Source: Flavipsychrobacter sp.
GTDB lineage: Bacteria > Bacteroidota > Bacteroidia > Chitinophagales > Chitinophagaceae
Direction: 5' to 3'
NCBI GenBank assembly: GCA_017849575.1
Contig: JAFIGV010000019.1
Location: 62,001-126,000 of the forward strand
Length of the DNA: 64,000 nucleotides
Shown here one piece after another: positions 49,163 to 58,385 of the stretch (its first letter is position 1; each line of letters opens with the position of its first letter). The notes under the pieces are model-generated. The model was not told the origin of the DNA and did not search any database. It saw only the letters and a list, made by a program, of their open reading frames with translations. A program made the translations under genes and the position numbers.

Positions 49163-50272
49163 ATGAACAACCTCTCGGTATCATTTTTAGACCTGCAGGC
49201 GATCAACAAACGCCATGAGCAGGAATTTCAACAGGTATTGCAGCAGATGCTCGATAAGGGCTGGTATATCCTCGGGGACAACCTTACCAACTTCGAAAAA
49301 GAATTTGCTGCATTTTGCGGTGCGCGCCATTGTATCGGTGTAGCCAACGGACTCGATGCCCTTATACTCATCCTCGAGGCCTATAAGGAGCTGGGAGTGA
49401 TGCAGCCGGGCGACGAAGTCATTGTGCCGGCAAACACCTATATCGCTTCGGTAATTGCTATCTCAAGATCGGGATTGGTGCCCGTGCTCGTAGAGCCGCA
49501 ACCGGATACAGCACTTATCGATCCGCTTGCCATAGAACAAATGATCACCCCGCGCACCCGCGCCATTATGCCTGTGCACTTGTACGGACAAGTGTGCGAG
49601 ATGAACACCATTAATGATCTCGCAAAAAAGCACAGCCTGAAGGTGATCGAAGATTCGGCCCAGGCACACGGTGCTTTATATCAGGGAAAAAGGGCAGGTA
49701 GTCTTGGCGATGCTGCAGGGTTCAGCTTTTATCCCGGAAAAAACCTGGGCGCGCTGGGCGATGCCGGTGCTATCACTACCAGCGACGATGCCTTAGCAAC
49801 CACGCTTAAAGCCCTGCGCAACTATGGCTCACACATCAAATATCAGCACCTTCATAAAGGCATCAACAGCCGCCTGGATGAAATACAAGCCGGTTTTCTA
49901 TCCATCAAACTGAGGTTGCTTGATGCTGATAACAACCGCCGGCGCAATATTGCAACACAGTATTTGCAGGAGATTAGGAACGAAAAAATTACATTGCCCG
50001 TTGCAATAGATCCCTTGCGTCATGTATGGCATTGCTTTACTGTACGCACACAAGAGCGCGAAGCTTTCCAACAATACCTTGCGGCAAACGGCATACAGAC
50101 GGTCATCCACTACCCTCTGCCACCGCACCAGCAACAGGCATATAAAGAATGGAATGAACGCTCTTTGCCCGTTACTGAAAAAATTCATGCGGAAATATTA
50201 TCGTTGCCCATTTCACCGGTCATGACAGACGAACAGGTAGATAAGGTAATAACAACTATAAACGCCTGGTAA
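49163..50272 (+). CDS. fdtB: DegT-family aminotransferase, FdtB/QdtB-like
   Basis: This PLP aminotransferase is probably for dTDP-3-keto-6-deoxyhexose to dTDP-3-amino sugar. Motifs: [72 protein letters not shown] and the PLP lysine Lys193 in [16 protein letters not shown]. Then [28 protein letters not shown] (shown in parts: [19 protein letters not shown]). These are the signatures of the FdtB/QdtB clade. The ketoisomerase of the same pathway lies three genes upstream. Confidence 0.91.
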   Translation: MNNLSVSFLDLQAINKRHEQEFQQVLQQMLDKGWYILGDNLTNFEKEFAAFCGARHCIGVANGLDALILILEAYKELGVMQPGDEVIVPANTYIASVIAISRSGLVPVLVEPQPDTALIDPLAIEQMITPRTRAIMPVHLYGQVCEMNTINDLAKKHSLKVIEDSAQAHGALYQGKRAGSLGDAAGFSFYPGKNLGALGDAGAITTSDDALATTLKALRNYGSHIKYQHLHKGINSRLDEIQAGFLSIKLRLLDADNNRRRNIATQYLQEIRNEKITLPVAIDPLRHVWHCFTVRTQEREAFQQYLAANGIQTVIHYPLPPHQQQAYKEWNERSLPVTEKIHAEILSLPISPVMTDEQVDKVITTINAW

Positions 50273-51244
50273 GTGCACACAGATCCTATGCAATGGCCTT
50301 TAGTAACGGTCATAACCCTTTGCTACAACACAGGTCCTTATGTGCTCCAGGCGCTGGAGTGTGTGAAGGGCCAGGGATATCCCAATCTGCAGCATATCGT
50401 TATTGACGACTGTTCTAAAGATGACTCAGCGACACAGGTGCAGCAATGGATTGACGACCATCAGTATCCCTGCACTTTTATCCGGCATCAGCAAAACAAG
50501 GGAATTGCTAAAACGCTTCAAGAGGCTTTTTCCATAGCCGGGGGAAAATACCTCACGTTTATTTCCGACGATCTCTGGGTGGAAAACCGCCTCATACCTG
50601 AGGTGGAATTGTTTGAAAGCCTGGATGATTCTTATGCCATGATCTATGGCGATTCGCGGAGGATAGACCAAGACAATCAGGTGCTCACACCCTCCATATT
50701 TAAAGAGTTGAGAGGAAAGGACTTTGTTGCACCCTCCGGGAATATTTTTTCCTCCGTTGCTTTCGATTTTTACTTTTTTATACAGGCAAGCATGATCCGT
50801 CGCAGTCATTTCGAAGCGATGAAGAACCCTTTTTCAAAAAAAATTATTTCGGAAGACTGGGCCTGGCAACTCTGGCTCTCCAGAAATTATCAGGTATTTG
50901 GCAGAAATGAAGTGACAGCGCTCTATCGCAAACTTCAGAGCTCTGTGACCCAGACCCACTGGACGCGCGAACGCAAACACAAAGTGCTGCGTTCTCACTT
51001 CCGAATGATAGCACCCTATTACCGGCACCCAAAAAATACAGAAGCTGAAAAGATGGTGATCTTTCACCGGCTGCTGAGGGTGTATGGAGATATCTGCCAG
51101 CTTCCCAATTTCTCCTTAAGGGATGAGATAGCCTTGATGGCCGCCTTGTTTTGGTACACCGGCAAAAGGTATGCGCTGCGCCGCATGTTGCACATTCTTC
51201 GCCGCGGAAAAACACCCCCGGGGGTGCCCGTGTTTACTACCTGA
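50273..51244 (+). CDS. GT2 glycosyltransferase
   Basis: Motifs are LVTVITLCYNTGPYVLQALE, HIVIDDCSKDDSATQVQQW, QNKGIAKTLQEAFSIAGGKY and FISDDLWVENRL, with EDWAWQLWLSRNYQV in the second half. The GTG at 50273 follows the previous stop directly; ATG at 50288 is also possible. The basic C-terminus (ALRRMLHILRRGK) may contact membrane. Confidence 0.87.
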   Translation: MHTDPMQWPLVTVITLCYNTGPYVLQALECVKGQGYPNLQHIVIDDCSKDDSATQVQQWIDDHQYPCTFIRHQQNKGIAKTLQEAFSIAGGKYLTFISDDLWVENRLIPEVELFESLDDSYAMIYGDSRRIDQDNQVLTPSIFKELRGKDFVAPSGNIFSSVAFDFYFFIQASMIRRSHFEAMKNPFSKKIISEDWAWQLWLSRNYQVFGRNEVTALYRKLQSSVTQTHWTRERKHKVLRSHFRMIAPYYRHPKNTEAEKMVIFHRLLRVYGDICQLPNFSLRDEIALMAALFWYTGKRYALRRMLHILRRGKTPPGVPVFTT

Positions 51245-51271
51245 TATCAACCCCGATCTTTTCAAATCACA

Positions 51272-52123
51272 ATGATCGCAGTAGCGTTAAGCGGAGGTAT
51301 TGGCAACCAGCTTTTTCAATATGCTTTTGGTCGTGCTCTTGCTGTGCATAGCCGACAGGGGCTATGGTTGTGCAGGCGGTCGTTCCAGACAGACTATCTG
51401 CAACGACAATATTTACTGCACCATTTCCGAGTGCAGGCTACCACTCTACCTCCCTTTATTTCCTGGAAGTTGTTGACACCCGGCACCCGGGCCTTCCGTG
51501 TGCTGGATGCTTTGCACTTAATCGGTGTGTATGAGGAAAATGACTTTTCTTATAAGACCGATGCTGTGCCGGATAAATTCATCCACTACTTCAAAGGTCA
51601 TTGGCAGTCTCATCGCTATTTTTCCGGCATCCGGATGCAGTTGCTTCAGGAGCTTGTGCTCAGTGAGCCGATCATGCAGAAGCTCCGTGCCCACGTGGGT
51701 ACTACCGGGGAGGAGACGGTTTGCGTACACGTGCGTCGAAAAGAATATCTGGCCGACCAGCGTTATGGATTTTTAGGTGAAGACTATTATCATCGTGCTC
51801 TGAAGCTCATGTCTGAGCGCGTGGTGAATGCCCGCTATCTGATTTTTTCTGACGATATGGACTGGTGCCGGAAGCAGTTTGAAGGTCTTGGTCCCTTGCA
51901 GTTTGTCACCCGCGAGCTGGGTCTTAAAGATTATGAAGAATTAATGATGATGACGCTTTGCCATCATCATATCGTTGCCAACAGCAGTTTTTCCTGGTGG
52001 GGCGCCTGGTTGTGTCAGCATCCATCGCAAGTGGTGGTACGTCCGGCCGATCCGTTTCGCGATCCTTCACTATATTACGAAGACTATTACCCGGATCATT
52101 GGCTTACTGTATCTAACACATGA
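51272..52123 (+). CDS. GT11 alpha-1,2-fucosyltransferase
   Basis: All GT11 motifs are present: VALSGGIGNQLFQYAFGRAL (motif at 6-23), VCVHVRRKEYL (HxRRxD/E-Y at 153-159), LIFSDDMDWC and IVANSSFSWWGAWL (234-247). These enzymes add fucose alpha-1,2, usually to galactose, from GDP-fucose. Length 283 is normal. It overlaps the next acyltransferase gene by 4 bases. With the GT10 enzyme at 36701 the locus has both alpha-1,2 and alpha-1,3/4-type fucosyltransferases. Confidence 0.94.
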   Translation: MIAVALSGGIGNQLFQYAFGRALAVHSRQGLWLCRRSFQTDYLQRQYLLHHFRVQATTLPPFISWKLLTPGTRAFRVLDALHLIGVYEENDFSYKTDAVPDKFIHYFKGHWQSHRYFSGIRMQLLQELVLSEPIMQKLRAHVGTTGEETVCVHVRRKEYLADQRYGFLGEDYYHRALKLMSERVVNARYLIFSDDMDWCRKQFEGLGPLQFVTRELGLKDYEELMMMTLCHHHIVANSSFSWWGAWLCQHPSQVVVRPADPFRDPSLYYEDYYPDHWLTVSNT

Positions 52124-53304
52124 CAAAGACGAATACGCCGGGTAATTACATGCCGCAGCTCGATAGTCTGCGCGCTTTTGCGGTATTGTTGGTGATTATT
52201 GCGCACTGGTTGCCGCGCGATAATTTTCTCAACCGTTATAACAACAACGGCATCTCCGGCGTCACCTTGTTTTTCGTGCTTTCGGGCTTCCTGATTACGG
52301 GTATATTGCTTAAAAGCAAAGAAGAGATTGACAAAGGCCTGCCGGTATCCAGGGCCTTCAAGACGTTTTATATTCGCCGGGCCTTAAGGATTTTTCCGCT
52401 CTATTATCTGGTGATCTCTCTGGCCTGGATATTTAATGAAAGCGGTATCAGAGGTAGTTTTCACTGGCATTTTTTTTACGCTTCCAATTACTACTTCTGG
52501 ATGAAGTGGGACTGGCAGGCGCACCTTTCACACCTCTGGTCCTTGTCTGAAGAAGAACAATTTTACCTGTTCTGGCCAGCTATTTTGTTTTGGGTGCCCA
52601 CCCGAAAGCTCCCCTATGTATTTGTCGGGGCTATAATAATTGCCATTGTGTACAGAATACAGACCGCCGTTCCCTGGGGAGAGTTTCCACGCACGCTTAC
52701 ACCAGGCAGTCTTGACTCTTTTGGAATAGGCGCCCTCCTCGCTTACGGATCAAGGTACAAGGCCCCGTGGTTTAATTTTCTACAAAAGCGAAGTTCGATA
52801 CTGATTCTGTTGCTTGCACTACTTTATTTCTCTGCGCCCGTGTTGCTCCAAAGCAGAAGAGACCATTTTATTTCTTACAGCTTCTTGTTTTATGGCTATT
52901 ACTTTCCCATGATTTCGGCCTTTTTTGGCTTGCTGATTCTGGCGGCGGCCCGGGGTGTAACGAATCCCATCATCGCGCCGATACTCAACCATCGGTGGGT
53001 GCTCTATCTGGGCAAGATCAGTTATGGCCTTTATCTCGTCCATAATTTTGTACCCACATTTTGGAACATTCCAATGCCGCAGCAACTGCTTCCTGCCGGT
53101 CTGCTGATCGTGCAAATCCTACGCTTTGCCTTGCTGGTGGCAGTATGCAGCCTGTCGTGGTACCTTTTTGAAAAACCGCTGCTGCGCCTTAAAAAATATT
53201 TTGAGTACGAAAGTCAAACTGCAGTGCCCGGGGCTGCCGCAGCAGTGACACTGGCAACAGATCCTAAAAAAGAGTGGAAAAATTCCGTCAACCAGATGGA
53301 CTAA
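52120..53304 (+). CDS. Acyltransferase 3 family membrane O-acyltransferase (tandem copy 1)
   Basis: Features are MPQLDSLRAFAVLLVIIAHW, GVTLFFVLSGFLITGILL, FYIRRALRIFPLYYLVI, HLWSLSEEEQFYLFWPA and YLGKISYGLYLVHN, ending WYLFEKPLLRLKKYF. About ten helices. The tail after this is a short Ala-rich extension. It overlaps the next, similar gene by 31 bp. It likely O-acetylates a residue of the glycan. Confidence 0.93.
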   Translation: MTKTNTPGNYMPQLDSLRAFAVLLVIIAHWLPRDNFLNRYNNNGISGVTLFFVLSGFLITGILLKSKEEIDKGLPVSRAFKTFYIRRALRIFPLYYLVISLAWIFNESGIRGSFHWHFFYASNYYFWMKWDWQAHLSHLWSLSEEEQFYLFWPAILFWVPTRKLPYVFVGAIIIAIVYRIQTAVPWGEFPRTLTPGSLDSFGIGALLAYGSRYKAPWFNFLQKRSSILILLLALLYFSAPVLLQSRRDHFISYSFLFYGYYFPMISAFFGLLILAAARGVTNPIIAPILNHRWVLYLGKISYGLYLVHNFVPTFWNIPMPQQLLPAGLLIVQILRFALLVAVCSLSWYLFEKPLLRLKKYFEYESQTAVPGAAAAVTLATDPKKEWKNSVNQMD

Positions 53305-54407
53305 GAGGCTTGCTTACCTTATTTGTGGTGGCCGCTCACTGGTTGCCCCGCGCCTTTGGTCCGCAACTATCGCCGCACATGTTCCGTGCTGTGATCGTGG
53401 TAGCAGAAACGGGGATGTATTTCTTTTTTGTGCTGAGCGGGTTCTTGATCACCGGGATACTGGTACGCAACAGAATCAAGGGCGAAGCGAGTGCGTATCC
53501 GAAAAAGCAGATTTGGAAAAACTACTTTATCCGCAGGTGTCTCCGGATTTTTCCGATTTACTTTCTTACCTGGTTTGTCCTGGATTATTTCAATGTGTTG
53601 TGGATCCGGAACAATTCGGTGTGGCATCTGAGCTACCTTTCTAATGTTTATTTCTACAAGGTAAACCAATGGAAATTTGGGGGTCATTTGTGGAGTCTGA
53701 GTGCTGAAGAACAGTTTTATCTGATCTGGCCGTTGCTTATGCTATTTGTTCCACTGCGGTATCTTAAACGTATGGTTTTGGCGTTGGTGTTGATAGCTCC
53801 GCTTTTCCGCATGGTGATGAACAGCATCTGGCCTTCTCAGTTCACAGAAGTGCTAACCCCGGCTTTGCTCGACGGACTTGGACTTGGGGCATTACTGGCT
53901 TTGGAAAAAATTGCTCCCTCCCGGCGTCTGCAACCCATAGCCCGGATAGGGCTTCCTCTGGCGGGTATTTTCAGCGCTTTGTTGATCGTGCTTTTTGAAT
54001 GGAAACCATTTGGGCTGCCGGCATGGAACGAGTTCTCACCGTTTTATGAAATTTTCCGACGGTCGTCTATGGCTGTTTTGGGCTTGTTTCTGGTACACGG
54101 AAGCGTCAAAGGTTTCCCGGGTATGACCGGTAGATTTCTGGAGACCAGAGTGCTCCTCTTCTTAGGTAAAATCAGCTACGCTCTGTACCTCTTTCACAAT
54201 TTTCAGCCGTACCTGATGGAGTGGTTTAAGGTGCCGATTCCTATGACCGGTGTATTCGTTCTCTTGCAGCTTGCCATATTGATTGCCGCAGCCACCCTTT
54301 CGTGGTATCTTATTGAGCAACCCTTGAACAATCTGAAAAAATATTTTCCCTATGTGCGTCGTAGTTCTGTTGTTGAGCCAGTAGCCATTGCTGCCACCCG
54401 GCAGTGA
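53274..54407 (+). CDS. Acyltransferase 3 family membrane O-acyltransferase (tandem copy 2)
   Basis: The GTG start at 53274 gives MEKFRQPDGLRGLLTLFVVAAHWLPR, where the family's D-G-L-R and first-helix H are in place. FFFVLSGFLITGILV, FIRRCLRIFPIYFL, LWSLSAEEQFYLIWPL and FLGKISYALYLFHN follow. It resembles its upstream neighbour in sequence and order of motifs, so the two are probably tandem paralogues that have diverged in acceptor or position. Confidence 0.92.
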   Translation: MEKFRQPDGLRGLLTLFVVAAHWLPRAFGPQLSPHMFRAVIVVAETGMYFFFVLSGFLITGILVRNRIKGEASAYPKKQIWKNYFIRRCLRIFPIYFLTWFVLDYFNVLWIRNNSVWHLSYLSNVYFYKVNQWKFGGHLWSLSAEEQFYLIWPLLMLFVPLRYLKRMVLALVLIAPLFRMVMNSIWPSQFTEVLTPALLDGLGLGALLALEKIAPSRRLQPIARIGLPLAGIFSALLIVLFEWKPFGLPAWNEFSPFYEIFRRSSMAVLGLFLVHGSVKGFPGMTGRFLETRVLLFLGKISYALYLFHNFQPYLMEWFKVPIPMTGVFVLLQLAILIAAATLSWYLIEQPLNNLKKYFPYVRRSSVVEPVAIAATRQ

Positions 54408-54435
54408 TCAGACCATTATTGTTCGTTAAGTAGCC

Positions 54436-55437
54436 ATGAGTCACCATTCTTTTTCTATCATCACCTGTGCATACAATCCGTCGCCGGCGATTTTTGCACG
54501 CCTGCTGCATGCCGTTGCCGGCATAGATGCCCAGGCCGGCAGGCCGGAGTTTGAATTGATTATAGTGGATAATAATTCCAGCCCGGCATTGTCGGAAATT
54601 GATTTTGTGCGCGACTTTGTTGCCGGGCATGGCCATCTGAAAGTCATTCAGGAGTCAAAACCCGGGCTCACTCATGCCCGCATAGCGGGTGTAAAGGCTG
54701 CCCGTTACGACTGGATTGTGTTTTTTGACGATGATAACGAACCTGCTGCGGACTATCTGAATCAGGCTGCCGCTTTGATAGACCGCTATCCCAAGTGTGG
54801 GGTGTGGGGGCCGGGCAGAATATCTGTAGAGTTCGTCGGTTCTGTTTCTGAATTTGCTCTAACCCATCGTGAGCTTTTTCAGGAAAGAAGTATTGAGACT
54901 ACGACCATAGACAATGTGCGCTGGGGCCAGACGGCCTATCCCATTGGCACGGGTATGACCGTGCGGCGCGATATCCTGCAGTTCTACATCGAGCAGACAG
55001 AATCGGGCATCTATACCATGACCGATCGGATTGGTAAGTCTCTCATCAGTGGCGGCGACATACAAATATTGCTCACCGGGATAAAACTGGGTTGGTATGC
55101 CGGCACTTCGCCAGATCTGAAGATGAATCATTTGATCAAGCAGGAAAAGACGGTATATAAAAAAATGCTTCAACTGGTTTATATGACCTCCACTTCGGCT
55201 GTTAAACTGTTTAACGAGGTCTTTCCGGACGACCCGCACGAAGTTTCCCGCATCAGCAATCGCCGGGTGCTGGAAGTGCTGTACACACAAATGCGCCTAC
55301 ACCTTTTTAAGTCGTCTCTTCAGGAAGCAGGATTTCAGACTGCACGAAAAATGGGAGAACTCAATGCACAAGTGCTGGCCGGAAAATCGCTGAAGCAACC
55401 ACTGGCGCTCAAAGCCTTTGAAAAACTGATTACATGA
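54436..55437 (+). CDS. GT2 glycosyltransferase
   Basis: The pattern is FSIITCAYNPSPAIFARLLHAV, ELIIVDNNSSPALSE, ESKPGLTHARIAGVKAARYD and VFFDDDNEPAADYL (D-D-D metal site). GMTVRRDIL and LISGGDIQILLTGIKLGW come later, typical for GT2 members acting late in glycan assembly. It overlaps the next gene by 4 bases. Confidence 0.87.
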   Translation: MSHHSFSIITCAYNPSPAIFARLLHAVAGIDAQAGRPEFELIIVDNNSSPALSEIDFVRDFVAGHGHLKVIQESKPGLTHARIAGVKAARYDWIVFFDDDNEPAADYLNQAAALIDRYPKCGVWGPGRISVEFVGSVSEFALTHRELFQERSIETTTIDNVRWGQTAYPIGTGMTVRRDILQFYIEQTESGIYTMTDRIGKSLISGGDIQILLTGIKLGWYAGTSPDLKMNHLIKQEKTVYKKMLQLVYMTSTSAVKLFNEVFPDDPHEVSRISNRRVLEVLYTQMRLHLFKSSLQEAGFQTARKMGELNAQVLAGKSLKQPLALKAFEKLIT

Positions 55438-56372
55438 TTGGCCGCATTTTCAATAAAATACTCAGTCCGCTTGGCCGGGAATACCGCTATGGCAGCATCA
55501 TTCCCAAAAGGGCTCCGGACCAATATCATAAAGCAGTGCACTCGCTGGAAGAGGGCAATGCCATCCTGGCCGGAAAGCTGGCAGCAGGCGCTCCATTTCT
55601 TGCAGCGCGGATCGGACTGGTGGAGCTTTGGATCATGCTGAACTATCTCGACTATCGTCATCGCGCACGGGTAGTCTGGGATGAAACCGTCATGGAACCC
55701 GCCTGGAAGCTCGCCGGTATTTTCCCGGTTGAAGATCATTACCTCCGGGTCTTTGCGGAAACTTATATCGAGGCCATAAAGCATGTTTCGGTGATGGGTA
55801 TCTGGAATAACCCGGGTGAGAACGAAATCATCAGGCGCTATTGCCCCAACGCCGAACTTATCCCGCTCAAATCGCTGGAGCCTTACTTCTTTTCGACGCC
55901 CTGGAGCCGGATGCTCAAAGGTAAAAAAGTGCTGGTGGTACATCCTTTTGAAGACTCCATTCACTATCAGTACCTTCATAAACGCGAACAGCTTTTCAGC
56001 AATCCTGAAGTGCTCCCGCTTTTTGAGCTGAAAACCGTCAGGGCCGTGCAGACCCTCACTTACAACACCGCTTCCTACAACAACTGGATTGAAGTATTCG
56101 AACACATGAAGGCGGAGATTGACAAGCATGAATTCGATGTTGCCCTGATCGGTGCCGGTGGCTACGGTTTGCCCCTGGCGGCACATGTGCGAAAAATGGG
56201 TAGGCAGGCTGTGCACATGGGCGGTGCTACCCAGTTGTTATTCGGCATCAGAGGGAAGCGATGGGAAGACCGGGAGGAATTTAAAGCCCTCTTCAACGAA
56301 CACTGGAAACGCCCTTATGCAGCCGAACAACCGGAAAACGCCCGGCTTCATGAAAATGGCGCTTATTGGTAA
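55434..56372 (+). CDS. Unknown glycan-locus protein, possibly GT-D fold glycosyltransferase
   Basis: I do not recognise a firm family. The pattern of conserved-looking blocks is FLAARIGLVELWIM, SVMGIWNNPGENEI, VLVVHPFEDSIHYQY, LIGAGGYGLPLAAHV and VHMGGATQLLFGIRGKRW. The AxxGxxEL block and the later GAGGYGLPLA/GG-TQ-FGI-G-RW blocks resemble the R-x-G-D/E-G/L-E and C-terminal motifs of GT-D-like (DUF1792-type) glycosyltransferases. Position between a GT2 and an AsnB gene agrees with a role in glycan assembly. No signal peptide or membrane helix. Confidence 0.55.
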   Translation: MIGRIFNKILSPLGREYRYGSIIPKRAPDQYHKAVHSLEEGNAILAGKLAAGAPFLAARIGLVELWIMLNYLDYRHRARVVWDETVMEPAWKLAGIFPVEDHYLRVFAETYIEAIKHVSVMGIWNNPGENEIIRRYCPNAELIPLKSLEPYFFSTPWSRMLKGKKVLVVHPFEDSIHYQYLHKREQLFSNPEVLPLFELKTVRAVQTLTYNTASYNNWIEVFEHMKAEIDKHEFDVALIGAGGYGLPLAAHVRKMGRQAVHMGGATQLLFGIRGKRWEDREEFKALFNEHWKRPYAAEQPENARLHENGAYW

Positions 56373-56480
56373 CCAAAAATATAAACACCCACTATGAAAT
56401 GTTTACTTAGCTTGCAGCTACAATCAGAACCCCTCACCATAGATTTAAAGTAACACGATCAAAAAAACACTCTACAATCT

Positions 56481-58385
56481 ATGTGTGGCATTTCGGGTGC
56501 ATGGGGCACAATGGCTGAGGAACGCTTACGCGCCGGGCTGAGACGGTTGGAACACCGCGGTCCGGACGGCGAGCGCTTTCTGGCTGATAAAGAGGAACAG
56601 GTATTTTTAGGCCACCGGCGACTGTCCATTCTTGATACTTCTTCTTGTGGCGATCAGCCTTTTTTATACAATGGTCTTGCAATAGTCTATAACGGAGAGA
56701 TTTACAACTTTCTGGAGATAAGAAAAGAGCTTCAGGGAAAGGGATACTCCTTCAGCACAGAAACGGATACGGAAGTAATTGTAGCCGCCTATCACTGTTG
56801 GGGTAGTGCATGCCTCCACCGGTTCAACGGGATGTGGTCTTTTGTGATCTGGAACAAAGCAGCAGGCGAGTTTTTCATCTCGCGGGATCGCTTCGGTAAA
56901 AAGCCACTTTTTTATGCTTTTTATAAAGGATGTTTCCTTTTCGGCTCGGAGATGAAGGCCGTAGCCGCCTGCTTCGATCAGGTGCAGGTATCTTCTGATT
57001 TTGAATGGTGCAAGGAAAACGTTCTACGTTATGAAGCCACGGAGAAATGCCTGATAGACGGTATTCTACGCTTTCCGGCAGGAAGTTTTGCCTTCTTTAA
57101 AAAAGGCGAACAGAGCCTTCGTCCACAGCGTTTTTGGGATACACGCGAGCAACTCATTGCCGTACCGAACAAATATGAGGATCAGGTCGAAATTTTCAGA
57201 GGATTGTTTCTGGATGCCTGCGCTATTCGTATGCGGTCGGACGTGCCGATTGGTACCGCATTGAGCGGTGGGCTCGATTCCAGCGCTGTCATTTGCAGCA
57301 TGGCACATATGGCTCGCCATGCCGCTGTAGAACGCACCGCCAGTTCCTGGCAGCACGCCTTTGTAGCCTGCTTTAAGGGCACGCCGCTCGATGAACGGGT
57401 GTATGCCGAACAGGTAGTGCAATTTCTGGACATACCCGCCGAATACCTGGAAATTGATCCTGTGAAAGGGATAGAAAGTTTGAGCGAATACCTTTGGTTT
57501 TTTGAAGAGCTCTATCATACCAGTCCGGTGCCAATGGTGGAGTTGTATAGAAACATCAAGGCAAAAGGCGTGACGGTTTCTATTGACGGACACGGTGCAG
57601 ATGAACTTATGGCGGGATACCGGAACGACATCTCTGTAGCCTTGCTCGATGCCGGCTTACGTCCTTCAAAAATACGTGATATACTACGGGCGTATAAGGC
57701 GCTCTTTGCAGAAGATAATGCACAGGAAGCAAGCAGCGGTGCAGGATTCGATGAATGGAAGAGGCAGCTCAGTTACCATCTGAAAGGAAGGAAAAATGTT
57801 TTGCGCTACGTGCTTCGTGCACTGGTGGGCATCCATCCGCACGACGACCTGGATCGCGGCACGTTTGGCAGTTACAACAGCAGGCTTTACGAATTGTTTC
57901 ATGTTACCGTATTGCCCACACTGCTGCGCAATTACGACCGCTATGCCATGGCCGCCGGAGTAGAAGTTCGTATGCCTTTCATGGACCATCGACTTGTAAG
58001 CTTCTCCTTTTCATTACCCTGGGAGAGCAAGCTCAGGGCAGGATATACCAAGAGTCTTATCCGCGATGCTGCAAGGCCCTATATGCCGGAAGCCATCGTG
58101 AACAGAAAAACAAAGATCGGCTTCAACACGCCAATAGTGGACTGGATACGCGGCCCCTGGAAGACTTTCCTTTCGGACACGCTTGCCTCAGCAGCGTTCA
58201 GACAATGCAGTCTGATCGATGCTGATGATGTGGCGGGACGACTCCGTACGGTAATAGAGGGGAAAAATCCCAATACCTTGCAGGGTGAATCGGTCTGGTA
58301 CGAAATGCTTCCGTTTTTCTGGGAGCAATCTTTTCTAAAAAAATTGAATGTTGAAAACAGCACCCATAGCGCTGTTCGTCTATAA
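56481..58385 (+). CDS. asnB: Asparagine synthase-like glutamine amidotransferase (AsnB family)
   Basis: Cys2 (MCGISGAWG) is the class II glutaminase nucleophile. RRLEHRGPDGERF, YNGEIYNFLEIRKEL, SRDRFGKKPLFYA and the ATP loop ALSGGLDSSAVI (about 260) follow. GHGADELMAGYRND and RMPFMDHRLVSF complete the synthetase domain. In polysaccharide clusters such enzymes may amidate sugar carboxyls rather than make free asparagine. Length 634 is normal. It is a paralogue of the amidotransferase half of the fusion at 15133. It follows 108 bp without a visible signal and overlaps the next gene by 38 bp. Confidence 0.91.
   Translation: MCGISGAWGTMAEERLRAGLRRLEHRGPDGERFLADKEEQVFLGHRRLSILDTSSCGDQPFLYNGLAIVYNGEIYNFLEIRKELQGKGYSFSTETDTEVIVAAYHCWGSACLHRFNGMWSFVIWNKAAGEFFISRDRFGKKPLFYAFYKGCFLFGSEMKAVAACFDQVQVSSDFEWCKENVLRYEATEKCLIDGILRFPAGSFAFFKKGEQSLRPQRFWDTREQLIAVPNKYEDQVEIFRGLFLDACAIRMRSDVPIGTALSGGLDSSAVICSMAHMARHAAVERTASSWQHAFVACFKGTPLDERVYAEQVVQFLDIPAEYLEIDPVKGIESLSEYLWFFEELYHTSPVPMVELYRNIKAKGVTVSIDGHGADELMAGYRNDISVALLDAGLRPSKIRDILRAYKALFAEDNAQEASSGAGFDEWKRQLSYHLKGRKNVLRYVLRALVGIHPHDDLDRGTFGSYNSRLYELFHVTVLPTLLRNYDRYAMAAGVEVRMPFMDHRLVSFSFSLPWESKLRAGYTKSLIRDAARPYMPEAIVNRKTKIGFNTPIVDWIRGPWKTFLSDTLASAAFRQCSLIDADDVAGRLRTVIEGKNPNTLQGESVWYEMLPFFWEQSFLKKLNVENSTHSAVRL

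Noticed and set aside
55335-56216. 293-codon open frame on the minus strand
   Set aside because: It is antisense to the 54436 and 55434 genes, which have coherent motifs and 4-bp coupling. The minus frame has neither.
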